Shown piece after piece: positions 1-5,424 of a DNA stretch of 5,436 nt. A model generated the notes under the pieces. That model was given only the letters and a program-made list of their open reading frames with translations. It was not told the DNA's origin and made no database searches. The stretch is taken from assembly GCA_963656825.1 (NCBI GenBank), contig CAVKJG010000068.1, forward strand, positions 1 to 5,436, given 5' to 3'. Each line of letters starts with the position of its first letter. The stretch's first letter is position 1. A program made the position numbers and the translations under genes. The DNA is from CAG-841 sp963656825. Lineage in GTDB: Bacteria > Bacillota > Clostridia > Oscillospirales > CAG-272.

Positions 1-24
1 TTCTTTTCTTCTCGAAGAAAAGAA
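1..24. repeat. Outer palindrome of the left repeat pair (A/T-rich hairpin)
   Basis: Positions 1-10 (TTCTTTTCTT) are perfectly complementary to 15-24 (AAGAAAAGAA) around a 4-base CTCG loop. The core matches the other palindromes at the window ends, although the outer bases differ (TT...AA rather than TA...TA). It may continue to the left of the window, so the arm length is a minimum. It is separated from the next palindrome by GGTGCC (25-30), which is the reverse complement of the GGCACC linker at the right end. Either strand can fold it. Its function is unknown; it is best described as a member of a dispersed palindromic repeat. Confidence 0.75.
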
Positions 25-30
25 GGTGCC

Positions 31-55
31 TACTTTTCTTTTCCAAAGAAAAGTA
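31..55 (-). repeat. Inner palindrome downstream of kdgK; possible 3'-end hairpin of the leftward operon
   Basis: Arms 31-41 (TACTTTTCTTT) and 45-55 (AAAGAAAAGTA) form a perfect 11-bp stem with a 3-base loop. On the minus strand it starts only two bases after the kdgK stop codon. It could act as a transcription end or RNA-stabilising hairpin. However, the stem is almost entirely A-T, and the next bases on the minus strand are GGCACC rather than a T-run, so it is not a classical intrinsic terminator. A pyrimidine-rich tract (the arm of the outer palindrome) follows six bases later. The same arms appear in the second palindrome at the right end of the window. Confidence 0.75.
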
Positions 56-57
56 AG

Positions 58-1080
58 TCAGCGCTGAACTCTGCCGCTGCCGCCGCCCTTTACGAGAGCG
101 TTTACTTCGTCTGCGGAAACGCGGTTGAAGTCGCCCTCGATGGTGTGCTTGAGACAAGACGCCGCCGTTGCGAATTCAATGGCGTCTGCAGGCGACTTGC
201 CGTTTACAAGGCTGTAAATAAGTCCCGCGCCGAAGGAATCTCCGCCGCCCACGCGGTCAACGATGTGAACCGCATATTTCTTTGAGAAGTAGCATTCGCC
301 GCCGGAATAAAGCATAGCCGCCCAGTTGTTGTCGTTTGCGGTAATGCTTTCGCGGAGCGTGATTGCAACCGACGAGCAGCCGAAGCGCTCGCAAAGCTGC
401 TTTGCAACCTCTTTGTAGCCGTCTCTGTCAAGCTTGCCCGTTTCAACGTCGGTCGATGCCGCCTTTATACCGAAAACCTTATCGGCGTCTTCCTCGTTTG
501 CGATGCAGAGATCCACGTAAGTCATAAGCTCGCCCATAACCCTGCCGGCTTTTTCGCTCGTCCACAGATTTTTGCGGAAGTTGAGGTCACAGCTGGTTTT
601 TACGCCGAGCTTTTTCGCCGTTTTAAGCGCGTCAAGACATATCCTTGCCGTGCCGTCGGAAAGCGCGGGAGTAATACCGGTGAAATGGAACCAATCCGCG
701 CCGGAAAGAATTTTTTCCCAATCGAAATCGGAGCTTTCCGCCGCCGATATCGAGCTGTATTTACGGTCGTAAACGACCTTTGAAGGACGCTGTGACGCAC
801 CCTTTTCCGCATAATAAATTCCGAGTCTTTCTCCGCCGCGCGCTATGTCGGAAACGTTCACGCCTTCCGCGCGGAGAGAACGGATACAGCTGTCGCCGAT
901 GGGGTTTGCGGGGATTTTCGTTACGAAATGCGCGTCCTCGCCGAAGCGTGCAAGCGATACCGCAACATTGGCTTCCGCGCCGCCGAAGGTCGCGCAGAAT
1001 CTGTCCGCCTGCTCAAAACGAAGATATCCCTCCGGAGCGAGACGAAGCATTATTTCGCCGAAGCTTACTATTTTTTTCAT
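58..1080 (-). CDS. kdgK: 2-dehydro-3-deoxygluconokinase (KDG kinase, PfkB/ribokinase family)
   Basis: This cytoplasmic enzyme of 340 residues should phosphorylate 2-keto-3-deoxygluconate with ATP to KDPG. KDPG is then split by an aldolase to pyruvate and glyceraldehyde-3-phosphate in hexuronate (pectin/glucuronate) degradation. Visible features are the N-terminal FGEIMLRLAPEGYLRF stretch typical of KDG kinases, the PfkB signature 1 region FGGAEANVAVSLARFG (32-47), and signature 2 DRVGGGDSFGAGL (275-287) with the anion hole and catalytic Asp281. A C-terminal SGRVQR tail, as I recall from clostridial KdgK proteins, indicates a complete protein. The ATG overlaps the upstream gene's stop as ATGA (1077-1080). 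AAGGAGG lies at 1097-1091 on the minus strand, 10 bases before the start. It is last in the leftward operon. No KDPG aldolase or uronate genes accompany it here. A fructokinase is the main alternative but fits the N-terminus less well. Confidence 0.93.
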   Translation of the reverse strand: MKKIVSFGEIMLRLAPEGYLRFEQADRFCATFGGAEANVAVSLARFGEDAHFVTKIPANPIGDSCIRSLRAEGVNVSDIARGGERLGIYYAEKGASQRPSKVVYDRKYSSISAAESSDFDWEKILSGADWFHFTGITPALSDGTARICLDALKTAKKLGVKTSCDLNFRKNLWTSEKAGRVMGELMTYVDLCIANEEDADKVFGIKAASTDVETGKLDRDGYKEVAKQLCERFGCSSVAITLRESITANDNNWAAMLYSGGECYFSKKYAVHIVDRVGGGDSFGAGLIYSLVNGKSPADAIEFATAASCLKHTIEGDFNRVSADEVNALVKGGGSGRVQR

Positions 1081-1742
1081 TGTTTTTTATCCTCCTTAAT
1101 ATCATCGGGCAAAAGAAGGCGGAGCTTGTCGCAGTCAAAAAGCACATGCGCTCCAAGACTGCCCTCCTCGCACGAAATTTCTCTTTTACAGCCGCATTTT
1201 TTGCAGGCTATCTCAACTCTGTCCGGACGCGGAGTAACGACAAAATCGCCGCCATCCTTGCAATCGCAGATTATATCGCCGTCCTCGGCAAGCTCGCCGA
1301 GCGTGAAAATTATAAGATCCTGAAGATGAGCGTCGCCCCATTCCTCGTCCTTTGGATTTTTCAGGTCTTCCACCGAATTTTCTCCGAGAAGTTCGGAAAG
1401 CTCCTCGTCGGATTCTTCTATCGCTTTTACAACCTTGTCCTCATCGCCTATGAAAAGAATATCTATTCCGGCATAGGCGCAAGGAATTGTGAAAAGCTCA
1501 CGCGAGGTAAGCGTTTTTCTCGATATGACAAACGAATGTGAGGATTCGCAGAAAGGGCACGGCACGGTAAAACGGTATTTGCCGTCCGAGGTTTTGTTTA
1601 TAAGAAGCTCGCTCCCTCCGCAATCGCATTTCAGGCGGAGCATATCGCCCGATAGGGCAAGCGCGCCGACAACGCTCCGAACTGTGCCTCCGCATTCGCT
1701 GCATCGGTAAGCTATCGCTATTTTTTTAGGTTCAAGGATCAT
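1077..1742 (-). CDS. Cys-rich putative zinc-binding protein of unknown function
   Basis: I do not recognise a named family for this 221-residue protein. It has Cys pairs at both ends: CSEC (14-17), CDC (39-41) and CPFC (62-65) in the N-terminal part, and CDC (159-161), CKKC (180-183), Cys185, Cys191 and Cys204 in the C-terminal part. This spacing suggests two or more zinc ribbons or knuckles separated by an acidic helical middle (about 104-155, rich in Glu/Asp/Leu). There is no signal peptide or membrane segment, so it is likely cytoplasmic. The ATG overlaps the glycosylase stop by 4 bases (ATGA, 1739-1742), and a GGGGAGG site lies at 1756-1750 on the minus strand with 7-base spacing. It in turn overlaps kdgK by 4 bases, so translation of all three is probably coupled. 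Candidate roles are nucleic-acid binding or an accessory to the upstream repair enzyme; both are inference only. Confidence 0.85.
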   Translation of the reverse strand: MILEPKKIAIAYRCSECGGTVRSVVGALALSGDMLRLKCDCGGSELLINKTSDGKYRFTVPCPFCESSHSFVISRKTLTSRELFTIPCAYAGIDILFIGDEDKVVKAIEESDEELSELLGENSVEDLKNPKDEEWGDAHLQDLIIFTLGELAEDGDIICDCKDGGDFVVTPRPDRVEIACKKCGCKREISCEEGSLGAHVLFDCDKLRLLLPDDIKEDKKQ

Positions 1743-2599
1743 TTCCCGTCCTCCCCGTTTTGTTTATAACGTTCGTAATAAAACAGATATTGCTGAGCCA
1801 CTCCGGCATAAGAGCCGAGATCGCAGAGATCTATTCCGTCTTTGTAATATTTATCAAGCACGCGGCGTATCCATACGTCTATCGGAAACGATGCCAGACG
1901 GTAAAATCCGAAAAGCAGCGTGCAGTTTGCGACCTTGGGGCCTACGCCGCAGATTTTCGTAAGCTCTTCAATTGCTTTTTCGTCGCTCAATGAGGAGATA
2001 TATTCAAGATCCGTTTCTCCCGACGCAACACGCTTTGCCGCGTCGCTTATGTATTTTGCCCGAAAGCCCGTTCCGCAGGAAAATATATCGCTTACGCTTG
2101 CGCTTGCCAGCGCCTGCGCCGTAGGAAAAGTATAATATGTTTCTCCGTCCGAATCAAACAGCTCGCCGAATTTTTCGCACAGCCGCACGATTATCTTTTT
2201 TATTCTGCCGATGTTGTTGTTCTGCGAAACTATAAACGAGCAGAGCGCCTCCCACTTGTCCTGTCGCAGAATATGTATTCCGCCGCCGACTCTCATTGCG
2301 TCAAAAATAACGCTTCCGTATTTCCCGAAATGCTCGCCTATGTCTTTTTTTATCGCGCCGTAATCCTCGTCAAGACCGAGGTATCTGCGCCAAAGCTCCG
2401 CGTCCTTTCCGCCGTCTATCGTAAGGGTATCGCCCGAAACGGAGATTTTTGCGTGTTCTTTTCCGACCGTGCCGACAGCCGCGCCGTCGGGAAGCACATC
2501 GAAGCGGAAGCACTGTCCGCAGTCGAACGTAAGCGCCGGAGAGAAATTTTCAACACCCTCAAACACTATTCTGCCGGTGTCTGTAATAACGGAATTCAT
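1739..2599 (-). CDS. ogg: 8-oxoguanine DNA glycosylase / AP lyase (OGG1-type, HhH-GPD)
   Basis: This 286-residue bifunctional base-excision repair enzyme should remove 8-oxoguanine from DNA and nick the abasic site by beta-elimination. The N-terminal OGG domain contains FDCGQCFRF (26-33 region), matching the GQSFRW region of eukaryotic OGG1. SQNNNIGRI (125-133) matches the damaged-strand-contacting NNNIARI motif. The helix-hairpin-helix at about 213-232 (LTKICGVGPKVANCTLLFGF) carries the expected catalytic Lys222, and Asp241 in FPIDVWIRR is the paired GPD aspartate. The Cys after KVA(D/N) that is conserved in human OGG1 is also present (Cys226). Length is close to the bacterial OGG norm. The ATG has AAGGAGG 7 bases upstream (2613-2607, minus strand) and a near-consensus promoter just beyond. 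It is the first gene of the leftward operon and ends in an ATGA overlap with the next gene. Confidence 0.94.
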   Translation of the reverse strand: MNSVITDTGRIVFEGVENFSPALTFDCGQCFRFDVLPDGAAVGTVGKEHAKISVSGDTLTIDGGKDAELWRRYLGLDEDYGAIKKDIGEHFGKYGSVIFDAMRVGGGIHILRQDKWEALCSFIVSQNNNIGRIKKIIVRLCEKFGELFDSDGETYYTFPTAQALASASVSDIFSCGTGFRAKYISDAAKRVASGETDLEYISSLSDEKAIEELTKICGVGPKVANCTLLFGFYRLASFPIDVWIRRVLDKYYKDGIDLCDLGSYAGVAQQYLFYYERYKQNGEDGK

Positions 2600-2632
2600 C
2601 GCGCGCCCTCCTTTGCTTTCGGCTTATATTCA

Positions 2633-2661
2633 ATTATGCTTTATTTTCGGCTTTTTGTCAA
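2633..2661 (-). promoter_or_regulatory. Sigma-A promoter for the leftward ogg-(Cys-rich)-kdgK operon
   Basis: Read on the minus strand, a perfect -35 TTGACA (2661-2656) is followed by a 17-base spacer and a -10 CATAAT (2638-2633, five of six consensus bases). A start of transcription near 2626 would give a leader of about 27 bases containing the AAGGAGG site. The AT-rich stretch behind the -35 (about 2675-2710) could act as an UP element. No operator-like repeat overlaps it, so expression may be largely constitutive. Confidence 0.85.
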
Positions 2662-2702
2662 CCGAGCAAGGTGAATTTTAATTATTATTTAACGATTTTT
2701 TA

Positions 2703-2731
2703 TTGTAATTGACGAAAAAAGGTGATATCAT
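2703..2731 (+). promoter_or_regulatory. Extended -10 promoter for the rightward operon
   Basis: The -10 hexamer TATCAT (2726-2731, five of six) is preceded by TG one base upstream (2723-2724), giving an extended -10. A weak -35 TTGTAA (2703-2708) sits at exactly 17 bases. A second -35-like TTGACG (2709-2714) overlaps it but has only a poor -10 (TATTGA at 2731-2736, 16-base spacing). Transcription would start near 2738, leaving a leader of about 36 bases. The two divergent -35 elements are about 40 bases apart and do not overlap. Confidence 0.65.
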
Positions 2732-2773
2732 ATTGAAAGAAATTCAAACTTTTGATTTCCGGAGGAAAATATT

Positions 2774-3532
2774 ATGAAATTAAAGCTTATGACCTATAAC
2801 ATCGCAGCCACGCGCGATTTCGGAAAGGGACTTGCCAAGCCCTTTGAATATTCCGTGGAAAAATACGCAAACGTTATAAAGGAACAGTCGCCAGACATCT
2901 GCGGTCTCAACGAAGTGGACTATATGCTTGTCCGCAGCGGCAGAATAAAAACCACTCAGGTTATGGGCGAGCTTATCGGCTACGAAAACGCGTTTGCCCC
3001 CGCCGTAACATGGCTTTACGGCGGAAAACCCGGCAACTACGGAAACGGCTTTCTTTCAAAGCACCATATTAAAAATGTCCGTATCTGCCCCATTCCCGAT
3101 CCCGTCACGCGCGACGAGGACGTTTACTACGAAACAAGAGTCATTCTCAATGCTCTTGTCGATTTTAACGGAGTTGACGTTGACGTGTTCGTTTCTCATT
3201 TCGGTCTTGCAAAGGCGGAAAGAGCAAACGCCGTAAAAATAATGGCAGAGCTTATAAAGGACAGCGAGCATCCCGTAATCGTTATGGGCGATTTCAACGC
3301 TCAGCCAAACGATCCCGTTCTCGATCCGATCCGCGAGCTTCTCTCCGATACCTTTGACGTATGTCCCGACCAGAACGCCGTAACGTTCCCCACCAACCCC
3401 GAATTCGGTCCCGACCAGAAGATAGATTATATTTTCGTAAGCAAGGAATTCAAGACCGAATCAATTGAAATAATAAACAAACAGCTCTCCGACCACAGAG
3501 CGTATGTCGCAAACGTTGAGCTGAACGTCTGA
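2774..3532 (+). CDS. Endonuclease/exonuclease/phosphatase (DNase I-fold) family hydrolase
   Basis: This 252-residue metal-dependent phosphodiesterase or phosphatase has the full EEP active-site set: TYNI with Asn9, GLNEVD with the metal ligand Glu47, a GNYGNGFLS strand (88-95 region), SHFGL with His142, MGDFNAQP (171-178) with Asp173 and Asn175, KIDYIFVS with Asp218, and the terminal SDHR with Asp240 and catalytic His241. There is no signal peptide or membrane segment, so it is probably cytoplasmic. The substrate cannot be read from the motifs. DNA, RNA, phosphoinositide-like and sphingomyelin-type substrates all occur in this superfamily, and I see no specific match to ExoIII-type AP endonucleases. 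The ATG has GGAGG at 2761-2765 with 8-base spacing. It is the first gene of the rightward operon, facing the DNA glycosylase across the shared promoter region. Confidence 0.9.
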   Translation: MKLKLMTYNIAATRDFGKGLAKPFEYSVEKYANVIKEQSPDICGLNEVDYMLVRSGRIKTTQVMGELIGYENAFAPAVTWLYGGKPGNYGNGFLSKHHIKNVRICPIPDPVTRDEDVYYETRVILNALVDFNGVDVDVFVSHFGLAKAERANAVKIMAELIKDSEHPVIVMGDFNAQPNDPVLDPIRELLSDTFDVCPDQNAVTFPTNPEFGPDQKIDYIFVSKEFKTESIEIINKQLSDHRAYVANVELNV

Positions 3533-3537
3533 TCCCG

Positions 3538-3544
3538 AAAGGAG
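3538..3544 (+). promoter_or_regulatory. Ribosome-binding site that fixes a GTG start
   Basis: AAAGGAG lies 10 bases before the GTG at 3555. An in-frame TAA (3552-3554) sits directly before that GTG, so no longer start in this frame is possible. The next in-frame ATG lies well inside the conserved Cys module. Confidence 0.85.
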
Positions 3545-3554
3545 AAATCCGTAA

Positions 3555-4271
3555 GTGGCAGAAAAAATATATACCATACCGATAAACGAAGCTTTTGACA
3601 AAACGCTCGGAAGCGAAACGCCCGACTGTCCGCTCTGTCTTATGCGCGGAATGCTTGAAAAAAACGAGCTCGAACGCATTATGGGCGCGGCAATGATGGA
3701 GCCCGACGTCCGTATCGAAACGAACAAAAAGGGCTTCTGCCGAAAACACTTCGATATGATGACGGGCGGCGGTGGCAGCAGGCTTCCGCTTGCGCTTATG
3801 CTTGAAAGTCACATAGCGGAAACCGAAAAGGAGATTTTTTCCGGCGGCACGCTTTTTGACGGCAAGGGACTGAAAGAAGAAGAAAAGCTGAAAAAGCTTG
3901 AAGATTCGTGCTATGTCTGCTCGCGCACCGAGGACGCCTTTTCAAAAATGCTCGGCACGGTGATATATCTTTGGGAAAACGAAGAGGAATTCCGTGAAAA
4001 ATACAAAAAGCAGACGTGCTTTTGTCTGCCGCATTACAGGCTTCTTCTCCTTGCGGGAAGAAACAGTCTGCAAAAGAAGCAGTTCGGAGAGTTTTTCTCC
4101 GTTTCGCGCGAAATAATGCAGAAATATATCCACTCACTCGGAGAAGACGTCAGCTGGTTCTGCAAAAAGTTTGATTACCGCTACGATTCCGAGCCTTGGT
4201 ACAACGCAAAGGATTCCGTTCCGCGTGCGATAAATTTCCTCTGCGGCGGAGTAAATTCGGAAGAAAAATAA
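3555..4271 (+). CDS. DUF6062-like Cys/His-rich protein, duplicated CxxC...CxxH module
   Basis: This 238-residue protein resembles, from memory, the DUF6062 family of Firmicutes (MMEPDVRIETNKKGFCRKHF region, 47-66); its function is unknown. It contains two similar potential metal sites: CPLC (25-28) with CRKH (62-65), and CYVC (119-122) with CLPH (157-160). The gaps between half-sites are 33 and 34 residues, which suggests an internal duplication. Further cysteines are at 155, 203 and 230. It is helical and charged, with no signal peptide or membrane segment. The start is GTG, fixed by an immediately preceding in-frame TAA and an AAAGGAG site. It begins 22 bases after the EEP hydrolase stop and ends 33 bases before pfkA, so all three are probably co-transcribed. 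It could be a zinc- or iron-binding regulatory or scaffold protein; the motifs alone cannot decide. Confidence 0.88.
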   Translation: MAEKIYTIPINEAFDKTLGSETPDCPLCLMRGMLEKNELERIMGAAMMEPDVRIETNKKGFCRKHFDMMTGGGGSRLPLALMLESHIAETEKEIFSGGTLFDGKGLKEEEKLKKLEDSCYVCSRTEDAFSKMLGTVIYLWENEEEFREKYKKQTCFCLPHYRLLLLAGRNSLQKKQFGEFFSVSREIMQKYIHSLGEDVSWFCKKFDYRYDSEPWYNAKDSVPRAINFLCGGVNSEEK

Positions 4272-4304
4272 AAAAATCAAAATACAATAAGGAAGGCTAA
4301 AACA

Positions 4305-5366
4305 ATGAAACAGTTCAGAAGAATAGGCATACTTACATCGGGGGGCGACGCTCCCGGAATGAACGCCGCATACAGAGCAGCCGCAAGAGCGGCTCTTGCA
4401 AGAGGCGTTGAGGTTTACGGTATTTACGAGGGCTACAAGGGCCTTATAAACGACAATATGGTGCTTGTAAAATCCCCCTCCGACGTATCGAACATTATAA
4501 CAAAGGGCGGCACGGTGCTTTACACAGACCGCTGTCTTGAATTCAAAACCGAAGAAGGCATGGCAAAAGCCATTGCGGTATGCGAGAAAAATCACATCGA
4601 CGGTATCATTGCCATCGGCGGCGACGGCACGTTCAGAGGTGCGACCGACCTTTCAAAGCGCGGCATTCCCACGATAGGTATTCCCGGCACGATAGACAAC
4701 GATATCACCTCCACCGACTACACAATAGGCTTTGATACGGCAATGAACACCGTTATCGACATGGTTGACCGTCTCCGCGACACATGCGAATCGCACGCGC
4801 GCTGTGATGTTGTTGAGGTTATGGGACGCTGGGCAGGACATATTGCTCTCCGCACAGCCATTGCCACGGGCGCGACAGCCGTTGCCGTTGCCGAAATCCC
4901 GTTCAACGAGGACAAGGCGATAGAAGATATCAAGAGAGCCAGAGCCGGCGGCAAGAGAGCGTTCATCGTTATCGTTTCCGAGGGGCTTCCCGGCTATGCC
5001 GAGCAGCTCGCAAAGACCATTCAGGACAAAACCGGCGTTGAAACCAAGTTTGCGCGTCTTGCTCACGTTCAGCGCGGCGGCTCACCCACTCTTACAGACA
5101 GACTCGTTGCTTCCGAAATGGGTGTTTACGCCGTCGATCAGCTTCTTGCCGGACATTCCGACCTTGTTGTCTGCAAGGTTGACGACAAAATCTGTTGCAC
5201 GGATATAAAATATGCGCTCACGGTTGACAGAATGTTCAAAAAGAAAATCACTCCCGAAGAAATCGCGGCGCTTTCCCCCGAGGACAAGGCTTCCATGGAG
5301 GCTCGCTGCGCAAAGGTTCTCGGCGATATGCAACGTCTCTACGAAATAGCCGACGAAATCCAGTAA
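4305..5366 (+). CDS. pfkA: ATP-dependent 6-phosphofructokinase
   Basis: This enzyme catalyses fructose-6-phosphate + ATP to fructose-1,6-bisphosphate, the committed step of glycolysis. Motifs in order are TSGGDAPGMN (11-20), YTDRCLEFKTEEG (73-85), GGDGT (105-109), PGTIDND (127-133) with catalytic Asp131, SHAR with Arg166, EVMGRWAG (171-178), and AHVQRGGSPTLTDR (253-266) with His254 and Arg266. The Gly in GGDGT and the Gly in PGTIDND are the ATP-type residues; PPi-dependent enzymes usually have Asp and Lys there. Arg24 and Arg28 match the allosteric-site arginines 21 and 25 of the E. coli enzyme. At 353 residues it is about 30 longer than the E. coli and Bacillus enzymes, owing to a charged helical C-terminal tail (about 311-353). 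Lys248 replaces the usual substrate-contacting Arg243. AAGGAAGG (4289-4296) lies 8 bases before the ATG. It is last in the rightward operon. Confidence 0.96.
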   Translation: MKQFRRIGILTSGGDAPGMNAAYRAAARAALARGVEVYGIYEGYKGLINDNMVLVKSPSDVSNIITKGGTVLYTDRCLEFKTEEGMAKAIAVCEKNHIDGIIAIGGDGTFRGATDLSKRGIPTIGIPGTIDNDITSTDYTIGFDTAMNTVIDMVDRLRDTCESHARCDVVEVMGRWAGHIALRTAIATGATAVAVAEIPFNEDKAIEDIKRARAGGKRAFIVIVSEGLPGYAEQLAKTIQDKTGVETKFARLAHVQRGGSPTLTDRLVASEMGVYAVDQLLAGHSDLVVCKVDDKICCTDIKYALTVDRMFKKKITPEEIAALSPEDKASMEARCAKVLGDMQRLYEIADEIQ

Positions 5367-5395
5367 CCTGCTTTTCTTTGTAAAAGAAAAGCAGG
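5367..5395 (+). repeat. Inner palindrome directly after the pfkA stop; possible 3'-end hairpin
   Basis: Arms 5367-5379 (CCTGCTTTTCTTT) and 5383-5395 (AAAGAAAAGCAGG) form a perfect 13-bp stem with a GTA loop. The stem begins on the base after the pfkA TAA, so a ribosome at the stop codon would cover part of it. Its CCTGC/GCAGG base makes it the strongest of the four palindromes, yet CACCG rather than a T-run follows. It is therefore either an atypical (factor-assisted or bidirectional) transcription end, or a repeat element that has inserted at the gene end. Confidence 0.8.
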
Positions 5396-5400
5396 CACCG

Positions 5401-5424
5401 TACTTTTCTTTGAAAAGAAAAGTA
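5401..5424. repeat. Outer palindrome of the right repeat pair
   Basis: Arms 5401-5411 (TACTTTTCTTT) and 5414-5424 (AAAGAAAAGTA) are perfectly complementary, realistically folding as 10 bp around a TGAA tetraloop. The arms are identical to those of the palindrome at 31-55. It is followed by GGCAAAAGAAAC to the window end, which probably continues the repeat. The word AAAGAAAAG(T/C)AGGCA is present at 5383-5397 and 5414-5428, 31 bases apart, and inverted at 27-41. The arms of the two right-hand palindromes could also pair with each other to form one larger structure. Confidence 0.78.

Noticed and set aside
780..1541. A 253-codon open frame on the plus strand, opposite kdgK and the Cys-rich gene
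   Set aside because: It lies antisense to two well-supported coupled genes, gives an Arg-rich, low-complexity protein with no motif, and has no convincing ribosome site. It is a shadow of the G+C-skewed codon pattern.
2273..2674. A 133-codon open frame on the plus strand running from ogg into the promoter gap
   Set aside because: It is antisense to a gene with full catalytic motifs, crosses the ogg promoter, and shows no recognisable domain.
2774..3532. ExoIII/AP endonuclease acting with the neighbouring glycosylase
   Set aside because: The general EEP catalytic set is present, but I cannot see the DNA-contacting features specific to ExoIII or APE enzymes. Neighbourhood alone is not enough to name it.
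4134..4595. A 153-codon open frame on the minus strand across the pfkA start
   Set aside because: It is opposite the conserved N-terminus of pfkA and the DUF6062-like gene's end, with no ribosome site or family signal.
4305..5366. Pyrophosphate-dependent phosphofructokinase
   Set aside because: The GGDGT and PGTIDND motifs have Gly at both positions that distinguish ATP-type from PPi-type enzymes.
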